DNA of 64,000 bases from Romanomermis culicivorax (Eukaryota; Nematoda; Enoplea; Mermithida; Mermithidae), in NCBI GenBank assembly GCA_963922205.1, contig CAWUHX010000011.1, positions 186,001 through 250,000 of the forward strand, given 5' to 3'. Below, piece by piece: positions 53,200 to 62,650 of the stretch (positions are counted from its first letter, which is position 1; each line of letters begins with the position of its first letter). The position numbers and the translations under genes are program-made. The notes under the pieces are model-generated. The model ran no database searches. It worked only from the letters and a program-made list of their open reading frames with translations, and was not told the origin of the DNA.

Positions 53200-54498
53200 C
53201 TAACGTGCAATTGTTATGACATTATCTTCTAACCTGGAAACATCAGTTATAATGAAGGGTCCTTCCCAAGTTAAGCCTAGTTTCTTTTGCTTATCAACTT
53301 TAAGAAGTACCCAATCATTTTCTTTAAAAACCGAGATTTTAATTTTCTTGTCGAGATATCTTTTGCTAGCTTCCGCTGCTTTCTGGATATTTTCGGCAAT
53401 AATACCATAAAGCCTGGTTAAGTGGTCTGTTAGGATGAATTTGTATGCCTCATAATTCATGGGGATTACTATTTTAAGGGCTTTTGAGAAATTCATCCCA
53501 AACTTTGCCTGATGGCCCCGTAACAATGCAAATGGCGAGGCCTTCATCACTGCGTGTGGGGTAGCATTATAGGCAAAGACCACTGACTTGAGATATCTTG
53601 GCCAGCTATCGGGTTCACCGATAGCTACTTTTCTCAGTTGTTTTATTAGAGTTTGGTTGAACCTCTCTACCATACCATTACCCTGAGGGTGGTAAGCAGT
53701 AGTGAAGATCTTCTTACACTCTAATAAATCACAAACTGATTTCATTAAATCCAAAGTAAAACAAGATCCATTGTCACTTAGGAGTTTTGTTGGTGTTCCA
53801 TGCCTAAATATTATAGCTTCTAAGAACGCATTCACAACTGAAGTTGCTGATTGATCTGGGATCATTTCAGCTTCAACCCATTTTGTGAAATAGTCCTGAA
53901 AAACTATAACATAAGGCATTCTTTCTCCCAAAGGCGAAATTCCTACTATATCCATGGATACAATGTCGAATGGACCTTGTAGCACAATGGGTATCAACGG
54001 AGGAATGGATGGCTTTCCTGCAGTTGCCATTTGACAAACAACACAGTATTTTATCCATTCCCTGACATCTTTTTCCATGCCAGGCCACCAATAGTGCATT
54101 TTCATGACACTCAGAGTTCTTTTGAAACCCTGGTGTGTCATTATTACAGCACCATGATGCTGATGCAGTACAGAGTCCCTGAGGTTTGCGGGTACAACCA
54201 ATTGGTCTTCGCTTTCTGCCTCAGTTTCCCTATACAATACACCATTTTCTTCGTAGAACCCAGTGTGATACTCCGTGGTGCTATTTGCACCTAATCTATC
54301 CCAGATTGGCTTTAAGCTTTCGTCTGCTTTTTGCAGTTTGCTCATCAAGTCATCTGGGATCAGGCCAATAGATATCTCTTTTTCTCCTGATGTTCCTGGT
54401 TTATCAAATTCCTCTTCCTTTCTAGGGTGTAACCACTGTACATTGTCTTGTTTCTTAGGTATCGCAGATTTATCAGTTTCCTGATTTTCTTTCTGCAC
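53200..54498 (-). CDS. pol: Retrotransposon integrase (432 codons)
   Basis: Integrase inserts the cDNA into host DNA. The frame shows the H2C2 zinc-binding module (HQHHGAVIMTHQGFKR ... CVVCQ), then the catalytic core: first Asp in SMDIVG, second in LLSDNGSCF and Glu in GMVERFNQ, with exactly 35 residues between the last two. After this come ATPHAVMKASPF and a C-terminal LTWEGPFIIT (GPY/F-type module), as in Ty3/gypsy elements. The catalytic triad is intact. The upstream frame is displaced by one phase near 54590, so this part no longer joins reverse transcriptase without a shift, and the first codon given (GUG) is not a real start. It ends in a stop at 53200. Confidence 0.9.
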   Translation of the reverse strand: MQKENQETDKSAIPKKQDNVQWLHPRKEEEFDKPGTSGEKEISIGLIPDDLMSKLQKADESLKPIWDRLGANSTTEYHTGFYEENGVLYRETEAESEDQLVVPANLRDSVLHQHHGAVIMTHQGFKRTLSVMKMHYWWPGMEKDVREWIKYCVVCQMATAGKPSIPPLIPIVLQGPFDIVSMDIVGISPLGERMPYVIVFQDYFTKWVEAEMIPDQSATSVVNAFLEAIIFRHGTPTKLLSDNGSCFTLDLMKSVCDLLECKKIFTTAYHPQGNGMVERFNQTLIKQLRKVAIGEPDSWPRYLKSVVFAYNATPHAVMKASPFALLRGHQAKFGMNFSKALKIVIPMNYEAYKFILTDHLTRLYGIIAENIQKAAEASKRYLDKKIKISVFKENDWVLLKVDKQKKLGLTWEGPFIITDVSRLEDNVITIAR

Positions 54499-54574
54499 CT
54501 TTTCTGAAACACCAGCTTTGCTTCGGGTTACTACTGCTTCTACTCCTTTAGAATGCTCTCTTTCATCCTCAGGA

Positions 54575-54931
54575 CTAATCGAGCATCCTCTCCTTCCTTT
54601 TTATCCTTGCGGGATTTATTCTTTTTGGGGATGTTTTCCTCTCGGCCACCAAGGAAATTTGTTGCTGTTCTTGTTCTTTTATTCCTTTGACATCAGAGGA
54701 AACAACATCCGATTTGAACATGCTTTCCCACTTCGGTGGTGATTTCACCACATCCTCTGGCTCATCCTTTCTAGAGAGAAAGTCAGCCATAGCATTTTGT
54801 CTACCCGGCACGTATTCTAACTTGTGGTTGTATTGATTTATGATCGCATACCACCGTTTCAATTTGTCATTTGTTGTGGTGTTGACTTTCATTGATAACA
54901 GTGGCCCGTGATCTGTCTTAATCAATACTTT
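54575..54931 (-). pseudogene. pol: RNase H C-terminal part and linker, cut off by a UAG
   Basis: After YRHYLLG a UAG codon (54931-54929 region) interrupts pol. The text then continues in the same frame with KVLIKTDHGPLLSM, KRWYAIINQYNHKLEYVPG and NAMADFLSRK. These are the last RNase H motifs, including the late catalytic Asp in NAMADFLSR. A linker with Lys/Glu-rich text follows and stops at 54575, where the integrase frame lies one base away. The UAG stands where Ty3/gypsy elements normally have a basic residue (HYLLGRKF-type), so it is most likely a point nonsense mutation. Confidence 0.8.
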
Positions 54932-57352
54932 CTACCCCAATAAATAGTGCCGGTAGATTTTGACGCCGTAGATAATCGCGAGGCACTCCCTTTCGGTTGC
55001 GCACCACTTTTTCTCGTCCTCTTTTAGCACATCGGTTTGTAAAATGAACTGGGCTGAGCCATCCATTACTGGGTACCTAAGAAATGGAACCAATACCAGT
55101 GCTTCTTTCAAAGCATTAAATGCTTTGTAATGATCCTCTGTGACGAGCCATTTATTCCTTTTCTTGGCCGTCAGCTTAAACAAAGGTTCTGCGTGCTTTG
55201 CCAGATGTGGTATAAATTTTTTACACCACTGGAGCATTCCGAGAAACGTTTGCATACGCTTGACTGAGTCGGGGAATTCAAACTCCTTAATAGCTTGCAC
55301 TTTTTTCGGATTGGGCGAAATTCCATTAGAATCCAAAATATGACCAAGAAAGTGTACCTTCTTTGGTAGGAATTCACATTTTTCTGGTTTAAGTGTAAGC
55401 TGGGCTCGTCTCAGAGCATCCAGGACCAATTTCAAATTTTCTATGTGTTCCTCGAACGTATTGGAGAACACTATGATATTATCTATGTAAACTAGACATA
55501 TCTTCCAAACATGAGGATGAAGGATTCTTTCCATCATCCTCTGGAACTCGGCTGGTGCATTTTTCAGTCCAAAGGGCATTACTTTGAACTGAAACAACCC
55601 TTCTTGACACAGGAAAGCTGTCTTTTCTTTACTGCCTTCTTCCATTGGCACTTGCCAATAACCAGACTTAAGGTCAAGAGTCGTATAAAATTTTGCTCTC
55701 CCGAGGCAGTCCAGATAATCATCCATTCTTGGTTTTGGATATCGATCATCCTTCGTGACCTTGTTCAAGCCTCTGAAATCAACGACCGGCCTGAGCGACC
55801 CATCTTTCTTCTCTACTAGGAATAATGGCGCCACCCAGGGCGATCTTGATGGTTCTATGACTCCTTTGTCTAGCATTTCTTGCACATGTTGTCTGATATA
55901 TGGTCGCCGTTCAATGGCCGCTCTGTAGTAATGTTTTGCCACAGGGCTAGCATCACCTGTATCAATTTTACAAGTAAGATGGGGAGTAGTTGTCAGAGGA
56001 TCATGAGGTAGGCTAAATACATCCGGGTATTTCATGAGTTGCTGTATCGCCATCTCTTTCTGCTCCTCCAACACTGTAGCTCTAGAGGTCATTTTGTACA
56101 ATGCTTCCAGAAACACAACTCCATCGAATTTTGATTCCTTGGCATCGAAAATGCCCTCTAGGCTACTTTCTCCACTATTTCCTGCTTGCAAAATTGATAC
56201 ACTTGATTCTCCCCGAAATACGGAGCTACAGTAGCCAAGAACTTGATTAGGTTCTATCAGGCAACTGGAACCTGTATTATTGGAGATCATCAATACAAAG
56301 TCCTCCTTTGAACCGTCAACTATAGTATCATCTATTCTGAATCTCATTTCTGAATCATCTCCTTCTACGATGATTCCATTTATTCTATATGCCGAGGATT
56401 TATTCCACAATTTAGCTTTCACTAGCTGATCTGTTCCATGTGGAATGTAAATTCTATTACAAGCCACTACTGGAACTAGATCTTCCAGTTGCTCGATTGT
56501 CGAACATTGATCTTCTTCAATAGAATCTTCTTGTATTGATTCTGCTATCATCGGATTATGCATCCCGACTATTGGAATTGCTTTCTTATCAGATGTTAAC
56601 AAATCAATACTTTTCCTTACATCCATCATAGTCATTGAACCTTTTCCAAAATCTATCACGGTATTGACTTCTGGATGCGCCAGGAAGTCTGTTCCCAATA
56701 TCAAATCTTCTGCGGACCCTGGTATTATGATAGCTTTAACTGGAAAACGGCCATAATCACATTGCCTTTGAAATTGAACGTAACCATGTGCAATAACTAC
56801 TTTACCATTGGCAACAGTGACTTTTAGGATCTTAGGGTATGCTGTATACTCCAGTCCAAGTGATTTTTTCAAGAAATTACCCGACATCACCGAACACTGA
56901 GCTCCCGTGTCAATCAGTGCCTTTGCAGTAGTCGAACACACATTTACTTTGATGTGAAATGGCTGTGTTCTAGGGTATCTTGCTAACATATCCAGTTCCT
57001 CTGCAGTTGCCTTTCTACCATACTCGGCACTGCATTCCATTTCTGGCACATTCTCCTCTTTCTGCATGGCACAATTATGCAAACCACACAACTTCATCTC
57101 CATCATTGGTTCTTGCTGTACACTATTGACACCACTAGTCGGCGGTTGGTCTGTCTGCCCGGAGGCTTGCAACGGACTAACTACCTTTTGTGGAACCAAC
57201 AGGGTATTTGAACTCTGATTTGCGATTACTGGTTGTTGGTCCATTAGATTTGGTCCTGGTAACATCAGCTGGATGGTAGCCTGTAGCAATCTCATCTGCT
57301 CCCTGAGCCTCTTCAACTTTACGTTTTCCTGGAACTCGGCATATTCTTTCAA
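54932..57352 (-). CDS. pol: Retrotransposon pol: protease, reverse transcriptase, start of RNase H (806 codons)
   Basis: The frame is continuous and in phase with gag across the UGA at 57469-57467, so it has no AUG of its own and the first codon given is only the frame limit used here. Aspartic protease: ALIDTGAQCSVM (DTG at 148-150) and LILGTDFL (218-224). Reverse transcriptase from about 480: YTTLDLKSGYWQ (catalytic Asp560), FGLKNAPAEFQRMM, and VYIDNIIVFS at 621-630, where the usual YxDD is YIDN. That Asp-to-Asn change removes a metal ligand and should abolish polymerisation. RNase H begins QFILQTD (772-774), then jumps directly to VLKEDEKKWCATERECLAI. About 30-40 residues usually found between these are missing. 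The N-terminal 130 residues are a linker after the gag RG tail. Confidence 0.9.
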   Translation of the reverse strand: MKEYAEFQENVKLKRLREQMRLLQATIQLMLPGPNLMDQQPVIANQSSNTLLVPQKVVSPLQASGQTDQPPTSGVNSVQQEPMMEMKLCGLHNCAMQKEENVPEMECSAEYGRKATAEELDMLARYPRTQPFHIKVNVCSTTAKALIDTGAQCSVMSGNFLKKSLGLEYTAYPKILKVTVANGKVVIAHGYVQFQRQCDYGRFPVKAIIIPGSAEDLILGTDFLAHPEVNTVIDFGKGSMTMMDVRKSIDLLTSDKKAIPIVGMHNPMIAESIQEDSIEEDQCSTIEQLEDLVPVVACNRIYIPHGTDQLVKAKLWNKSSAYRINGIIVEGDDSEMRFRIDDTIVDGSKEDFVLMISNNTGSSCLIEPNQVLGYCSSVFRGESSVSILQAGNSGESSLEGIFDAKESKFDGVVFLEALYKMTSRATVLEEQKEMAIQQLMKYPDVFSLPHDPLTTTPHLTCKIDTGDASPVAKHYYRAAIERRPYIRQHVQEMLDKGVIEPSRSPWVAPLFLVEKKDGSLRPVVDFRGLNKVTKDDRYPKPRMDDYLDCLGRAKFYTTLDLKSGYWQVPMEEGSKEKTAFLCQEGLFQFKVMPFGLKNAPAEFQRMMERILHPHVWKICLVYIDNIIVFSNTFEEHIENLKLVLDALRRAQLTLKPEKCEFLPKKVHFLGHILDSNGISPNPKKVQAIKEFEFPDSVKRMQTFLGMLQWCKKFIPHLAKHAEPLFKLTAKKRNKWLVTEDHYKAFNALKEALVLVPFLRYPVMDGSAQFILQTDVLKEDEKKWCATERECLAIIYGVKIYRHYLLG

Positions 57353-57469
57353 ATTTTCCGCCTCATCCTCAGGAAATGAAACTTGATAAGCTCCGCCTTT
57401 GTTACCAAAACCTCCTCTACTTCCTCCGTAATTTCCTCTGAAATTACCTCTGAAAATTCCTCTACCTCA
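57353..57469 (-). promoter_or_regulatory. gag-pol junction with in-frame UGA (candidate readthrough site)
   Basis: Gag ends GRGSPRGSFGNF at a UGA (57469-57467). The same frame then runs on without another stop for 38 codons of Arg/Gly-rich text into pol. The old copy at 12096-12098 has a UGA at the same position with the same reading beyond it. The downstream bases (UGA GGU AGA GGA) are purine-rich in both copies. This points to stop-codon readthrough rather than frameshifting as the way pol is made. Confidence 0.6.
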
Positions 57470-58909
57470 AAAATTTCCAAAACTTCCTCTAGGACTTCCT
57501 CTTCCAAAGCCTCTTCCACTATTTCCACCCCATCCACGATTTTGTAGACCTTTATAAAAATTCAAGGTTCTACAGTCAATCATGTTGTGAGTGTTATTTT
57601 CGTGGTAAGTACACCATTTTCGCTGCTGAACCTCTTGTTGACTTTTCGCTTTCGCTTTATCAACTTTCTGAGTTAAAGCAGTTATGGCTTCCTCTTGAGC
57701 TTTGGTCGAGTTCCTAATTTCTTCATAACATTGTGCCATTTTGATAAATTCTTTAGATAAAGCCACCATGAGGGAGTCCTTTTTTGGCTCCTCAACAGGC
57801 TGTTGCCGAGACATTATGGCCTGTTGTGGAGTTACTTCAAGTACTTCATCATCTGCTATATCTATCAATTGATTTTGCGAAGATTGCATTGGAGTTTGCC
57901 TTTCTGTGTTTGGTCTTCTGAAGTCCCTATTGCGCTTTTGGGCACTTTCATAAGGCCTTTGGATTACATTCACATCGGCTTGCTGCTCCTCATCAATTTC
58001 CGTTTGTGCCGTATTTATCATCATGGGCTGCTCTCTTGGCCCAAATGTTCTAATTGTATTTCGGTACTTTAACTCTATCTCATAGACTGCCTGCGAAAGA
58101 TCATACCAATTTTTGAACTTTGCTATGTCTTTCTGCAGTTCTAATTGATAAGTTAAAGAACTTCTATAGAAAAGGGTTTCAATGATTACTCTACTTTTAA
58201 ACTCCTTTGTTTCACTCTGATAAATGAGATTCACATGTGCTCGAACCTTTTTTAGAAATTTGGTTGCTGCTTCATCGGGTTCCTGTTTAATATCCAATAA
58301 ATCCGGTTTGAGCACGTCCATGTTACAATCTGGAGCACAATAGTTCAAAATCTTGTCTCGGGCCTCCCTATATGTCATTGACTCTTCGGCCAATTCTTTC
58401 GCCAGGTCCCTTGACAAGCGGGTTAATGCTTCTAGTTTCACCTCATCGGGAGTATTCTTTCGAAACTCACCTTCTAGCTCCACTAGGAAAGCAAGAACCT
58501 GTTTACTTGGCATGTCAGATTGCAGTAATTTTGGTTTGATCGCCTTTTCGATGTCATAGACAGTTGGGCCTACTTGAGCCAGATTGACCCATAAAGCTGG
58601 ATCAATCGGAATCATTGTAGGCATAACGTGCTGCCTGACACTTGGGGTCTCTCCCCTAGTACAACTGCTCTGTTGTGAGATAGTTGGATTTATCAGACTC
58701 GGGTTTTTTACGCCTTCGTCAAAACCACAACTACTCACTCTCTGCTCCACTTTTGAGGTAGTGGGCAAATGAGGCATATACTGCTCTTTAGGACCAAGAC
58801 TTGACTTTTGGTCTTTCCGTCTACAGTCTTGCTGAAGAGTGATACCATCATTTTGCCACATTAACTCTTCCTGGCCCTGCTCAAACTTCAAAGCACCACC
58901 TTGTTCCAA
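57467..58909 (-). CDS. gag: Retrotransposon Gag, main part (480 codons)
   Basis: Gag builds the particle that packages element RNA. The N-terminal ~140 residues are a variable, Gln/Ser-rich region. Residues of about 150-330 are helical and capsid-like, with EALTRLSRDLAKELAEESMT, EPDEAATKFLKKVRAHVNLI and FKSRVIIETLFYR. Near residue 440 comes a zinc-knuckle variant, CTYHENNTHNMIDC, spaced C-x2-H-x4-H-x4-C (the second Cys replaced by His, a form known from some Ty3/gypsy groups). An RG-rich tail ends at UGA 57469-57467. The true N-terminus is in the upstream frame (59277-58888); an 85-base deletion relative to the old copy at 10580-10665 puts the two parts out of phase, so full-length Gag is not made from this copy. 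Confidence 0.85.
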   Translation of the reverse strand: MEQGGALKFEQGQEELMWQNDGITLQQDCRRKDQKSSLGPKEQYMPHLPTTSKVEQRVSSCGFDEGVKNPSLINPTISQQSSCTRGETPSVRQHVMPTMIPIDPALWVNLAQVGPTVYDIEKAIKPKLLQSDMPSKQVLAFLVELEGEFRKNTPDEVKLEALTRLSRDLAKELAEESMTYREARDKILNYCAPDCNMDVLKPDLLDIKQEPDEAATKFLKKVRAHVNLIYQSETKEFKSRVIIETLFYRSSLTYQLELQKDIAKFKNWYDLSQAVYEIELKYRNTIRTFGPREQPMMINTAQTEIDEEQQADVNVIQRPYESAQKRNRDFRRPNTERQTPMQSSQNQLIDIADDEVLEVTPQQAIMSRQQPVEEPKKDSLMVALSKEFIKMAQCYEEIRNSTKAQEEAITALTQKVDKAKAKSQQEVQQRKWCTYHENNTHNMIDCRTLNFYKGLQNRGWGGNSGRGFGRGSPRGSFGNF

Positions 58910-59277
58910 ACAACCAGCATTGCTTTGCCATCTAACCTGTACATGATTTGGTCCAGCTTATCCTCCAATGAGCTCTTTCGTGGACTTTCGCGGTGTTCAT
59001 CCCGCTCATTGTCCCAATATAATCGATGGTAAGTATCGAATAATTGGGTGGGTTTATTTGTCGGCCGGCACTGCTGTTGATCCAAAACTGGAATGTTCAT
59101 CTTCGGTAATGGATGCCCCGGTCCCGTCATAGGCGGTTGTAAATATTTGCCTCTCTTCAGGAGGTTCATCGACAATAGAATTTTAAAAATTTGATCTTTG
59201 TTGGCCGATAATATGGTGTTGTCGTCCTCCCTCTCGACAGCTGTCGAGGTCGTAGGTCGGTTGCCTTCATTTTCCAC
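58888..59277 (-). pseudogene. gag: Gag N-terminal part (129 codons), out of frame with the rest
   Basis: This starts at an AUG (59277) about 250 bases after the LTR and is collinear with the plus-strand old copy at 10222-10560. Shared text includes MNIPVLDQQQCRPTNKP and LFDTYHRLYWDNER. It ends LDGKAMLVVWNKVVL after overlapping the 480-codon frame in another phase. The shift coincides with a deletion compared with the older copy. Confidence 0.8.
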
Positions 59278-59510
59278 CCATAAAGGCCTATGATCTGAGC
59301 AATTGTCCTATTCAGCTGAAGTTTCAGCTGAAGTTAGGACAATTAACTTTTCTGTATCACGGGCCTTTTTTCCCGGCGGTATTCTGGGCAAACCTGAACT
59401 CTTGAGGCCACCTAGGTTGTCTTTACTCATTTTGTAACCCCCCAGTTCTCTATAAAAACCAATAGGTTTTTTGACTCCTCAAGTTTGCCTCTGATTTTCC
59501 GTTACTTTGA

Positions 59511-59526
59511 GAGTCAGAAGCTACCA
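59511..59526 (-). promoter_or_regulatory. Primer binding site
   Basis: On the minus strand TGGTAGCTTCTGACTC begins two bases after the 5' LTR. The first seven bases, TGGTAGC, would pair with a tRNA ending GCTACCA, as initiator methionine tRNAs do, but the rest does not clearly match, so the primer is not assigned. The old copy has TGGTGGCTTCTGACAC here. Confidence 0.65.
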
Positions 59527-59528
59527 CT

Positions 59529-60128
59529 TGTTGAGATGAGACTTGTGTTGTGGTTGAGAAATATAATAAAGGATTTGATATCAAGATGGACCTAATCACT
59601 CACTCACTAATTCACCTAATCAGACCGAAACCTTAGGTAGAATAAGTTTGCAACAGTTCGGTCAGTCTCAAAATCAACAAAGATCTCCTGCTTTCGTCCC
59701 AAAGAACTGCAAAAGATAAGATAACACCCTGAGCTCAAGTAACTTCAAACCAGGGGCAACTCCAGAACTCAGGCCGAGAACTGAGTTGTAAATGTAGACT
59801 TGCACGCTTGGTGGCTCTCCAGAAGTCCGGGGTCTAACCTGCGTTCCCTCCGCTGGGAGTACTCCAACAAATGTCCGGCCGGGGGTCGTTGTATTTCGGG
59901 CGGAAATTCTCCACCAAAAAATAATATAACAAATAATATAAATATTGCCCTACTGGGCCGCCGATTTCTTCTTTATTTAAAATAAAAACAAACAATCATA
60001 GAATGACCAAAAACATAGACGACCAATGCTTTTATGCGTGGTGTCTATGCAAATCGGCGTCGACACGTTTTGCATCAACTTTGGCTTTTTCTTCCCAACC
60101 TGGAGATAGACTATGTCCATCCCCAACA
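59529..60128 (-). repeat. 5' LTR (right)
   Basis: About 600 bp, TGTTGAGATGAGACTTG to CCCCAACA on the plus strand, with a TGTTG/CAACA terminal inverted repeat. On the minus strand CGCATAAAAGC (60038-60028) is a possible TATA-like box, and AATAAAG lies at 59977-59971. It differs from the left LTR by scattered substitutions and one- or two-base gaps. Confidence 0.9.
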
Positions 60129-61177
60129 AGGGCCAATTTGGCAAGCGCTTGGCAAGCAGTCCACAAGTGAAGCACTTGTGGATTGCTTGTGGGTTGCTTG
60201 TCCAAGGGCTTGTGAGTCGCTTGTCGAGTGCTTGTAGGTTGCTTGCCAAGTGCTTGTGACCTGCTTGCCAAGCGCTTGTGAATTGCTTGCTAAGCGCTTG
60301 TGAATCGCTTGCCAAGTGCTTGTGAGTTGCTTGCCAAGCACTTAGCTGTGAGTGTGAATGTCAGTTAGAATATATTTATGAAGGCAATTATTTATTGGAA
60401 GTCTGTCAGTGTACTTTGAGAACGTTAATAACATGCGGCTTTTTGAAAGCAAAAGCAGACATTTTTTGTTTTCGACTTTTTTCGAAGAGAAAAATGTATC
60501 ATACGTTTTTCGAAATTGCTATACATGCATAAAAATGGAATAAAGTAAACTTTTTGTTAAAATTTTCTTAATAATTAATTACAGTGAAAAAGCTAGTGCT
60601 ATTTTATATTTTTGAAATTTTCTGCTAAAATAAATTGGACTAAAAATTTGTGAGCATGCCCAACCAGCCTGTTACAATTCTTTTGGAAAAAATTCCACCA
60701 GATAAGGTCTGCCAAAAATTTTGACTACAATGCTGTTGTCATTTTTCCGATTTATAAGCATTTTATGAAAGCCTTACTGTAGCAGACCGATTGTTTCATA
60801 TCATCAACATATTTCACATCTACAGTAATCATTTTCGATGTATCCCTTCAGAGGAATTCTTTTGTCGGAGAAGGCAAAGGCGTCCCTAAACGTGAAGAAT
60901 AAGGTCGTAAAAGAGTGTCTGTTGTGCATTGCTTGTGGACTGCTTGTGAAATGCTTGCGGATTACTTGTGCAATGCTTGTAGAGTGCTTGTGGAATGCTT
61001 GTGACCTGCTTGTGAAATGCTTGTGGGTCGCTTGGACAAGCGCTTGTGGGTTGCTTGGCTAGCGCTTGTGAGTTGCTTGTGGCAAGCAACAAAATGACAA
61101 GCAATCCACAAGCACTTGGCAAGCACCTCACTTGCCAAGCGCTTGTTGACATGCCATGTTACTTGTGATCTGGACTG
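60129..61177. repeat. CTTG-word repeats in the right part of the split DNA element
   Basis: Two blocks (about 60135-60345 and 60925-61145) are made of imperfect ~20-bp units such as GCTTGTGAGTTGCTTGCCAA, many of them palindromic (CTTGCCAAGCGCTTG). Between them, 60346-60924 is unique AT-rich sequence. Gln/Ala/Ser-rich frames on the minus strand are by-products of the repeat. Confidence 0.8.
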
Positions 61178-62265
61178 TATTTTCATTTATTTTTGTTTCT
61201 TTTATGCATCCGGGCTACAGTATGCCCTTTAGCTGGAACTTCCGCCAAAACATGCTTCATGGGCACATGGCTATTTTAGGTGCATTCCATGCACCTCTTG
61301 TCACCTAAATTAGCCTCGTTTTTGTTACACAAAAATGACTAGCTAAGAAGTTTAGCTGAAGAGGTTCGTATGCTTAGCATAGGCACTGCCAGTCAGCCTC
61401 AGTGCTAGATGCATGTGAATGAAAAAATGTCTATGTGCTCATATGCATCTTCTGCAGCATGTTTAGCAGCAGAAGTTAGCTTGGGGGTAGAAAACTCCAC
61501 CCAGGCTGGTCCTATAGCCAACAAAGTCCTTAAAATGACATGTTTCTTTAATTTTTTGCTCATGTCTGGGTTTACCAACGCCTCTGATTTTGTTCTTCAG
61601 CTTGTGTGTAGCCGCCCTTAATATTTTTAATAAGTTTGAATATTTGTATCTTCTACTGCATTCGCTATCCCAATTTGCATAAAATACACCCATCGCCTAC
61701 CTTGTGCCAGGCCACCACCCATGTATCTGTTCTCCCAATATAAAGAGAGCATCGCCCCAACCTCCCATGCTTGCCTATCAAAGAACCTAGTCGATCGCCG
61801 CCCCGTTCATCAACAGGAATCTGAAACCAGGGACCTGTCCCTCCTTGCCGAATCATGCTTGAAAAGCAGGACTAGGTGAGTCTTCTCAGGGGATTATTGT
61901 TGTTGTGAGATATTTTTAGGGAACCCTGCTTAAGTCAGTTCTCCTCTAGTCTCCCCAGATAAGTAGGGCTCTTTCCTTAGGGGTTTGGGCAAAAAGGGGC
62001 TGTTTGGTTCATAATTGGGCCCCTGAGTTTGGGTCATTTCACGGATGACCTCGTCCCCTTTCACACTGAGCAGGACCTTGGGATTGTCACCCCTAACCTG
62101 TGGGCATTGTCCATCACTCTACAGCAGCATGCCAGGACAGCACCAGAGTACCCTCTAGGTCTCCCTATAGCCAGTACTAGCTGGGTTAGGTTCACAACAA
62201 GCAGGAAAAGCCCTCCTGTTAGAAGTCACAGCCTATCACTCACTGTGATAGGGTCAAACTGAGAT
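61178..62265. other. No gene recognised
   Basis: Less AT-rich than the left half of the window. Frames of up to about 77 codons show no recognisable domain. There is no tRNA-like cloverleaf that I could support. Confidence 0.4.
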
Positions 62266-62650
62266 GGTTTACCATCAATGTGACTGGAAAACAGCATTAT
62301 CCACCTGACATAACATGGGGCCCTTTCTGTTTGATGTGACATGGCTAGGCTGGAAAATCGATCTTAAGTCTGGCAGCTGGCTCTTAAGTCCAAAAATCCA
62401 CCCTTGGGTTGGAACCACCCCATGTCGGGCCAACTCCCATTTTATGTTGGACAAGCCACCTTAAAATCAGGTACTAGCCATCCAATAAGTCAGAAACCCC
62501 CTTAAAATTTGGGTATACTGTATATTAAGTCAGGCAATGGCCCTTATTTAAGAATATCGCCAAATTAAGCCGGAAAATTCCCTTAAAATCGAATCAAATT
62601 ACTGTAAGCTGAGAATCACCCTTAGGAGTGATCAAAATTGATTTACATGT
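62266..62650. repeat. Degenerate tandem repeat with CCCTTAAAAT / TTAAGTC words
   Basis: Imperfect units of about 30-40 bp alternate (T)TAAGTC(T/A)GGCA and CCACCTTAAAATC or CCCTTAAAATT, with GGAAAAT or GGAACC between. It looks like an old minisatellite that has drifted. Confidence 0.5.

Larger units (their letters stand above)
46363..60128 (-). mobile_element. 13.8 kb Ty3/gypsy LTR retrotransposon carrying an exonuclease ORF
   Basis: On the minus strand the order is 5' LTR (right), primer site, gag, in-frame UGA, protease-reverse transcriptase-RNase H, integrase, a 1.35 kb gap, a 1001-codon exonuclease-containing ORF, a +1 overlapping RG-rich ORF, and the 3' LTR (left). Reverse transcriptase before integrase places it in Ty3/gypsy. 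LTR ends are TGTTG...CAACA. The 4-bp flanks AGTG and AGGG are a possible target duplication with one mismatch. The two LTRs are about 95 percent identical by eye. Several inactivating changes are described under the single genes. A 5'-half copy with the same gene set lies at 9399-15751. Confidence 0.9.
46308..61177. mobile_element. TA-flanked DNA element (CAGTCCAGATCACAAG termini) split by the LTR retrotransposon
   Basis: The terminal inverted repeats CAGTCCAGATCACAAGTAAC (46308-46327) and its exact complement (61158-61177) are flanked by TA on both sides, as in Tc1/mariner elements. Only 46308-46362 and about 60129-61177 belong to it (about 1.1 kb). The rest is the LTR element. The body carries dense GCTTGTGGGTTGCTTG and CTTGCCAAGCGCTTG repeats at 60135-60345 and 60925-61145. 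No transposase frame remains. Confidence 0.85.

Noticed and set aside
46363..60128. An envelope gene downstream of integrase
   Set aside because: The 1001- and 385-codon frames have no signal peptide, membrane segment or glycoprotein features. They read as an exonuclease domain plus an RG-rich tail.
60032..61186. Gln/Ala/Ser-rich frames of 60-110 codons
   Set aside because: They are translations of GCTTGTGGGTTGCTTG-type repeats and appear in several phases at once.
61600..61900. A tRNA-like or SINE-like segment
   Set aside because: I could not fold a cloverleaf or find A and B box sequences with correct spacing.
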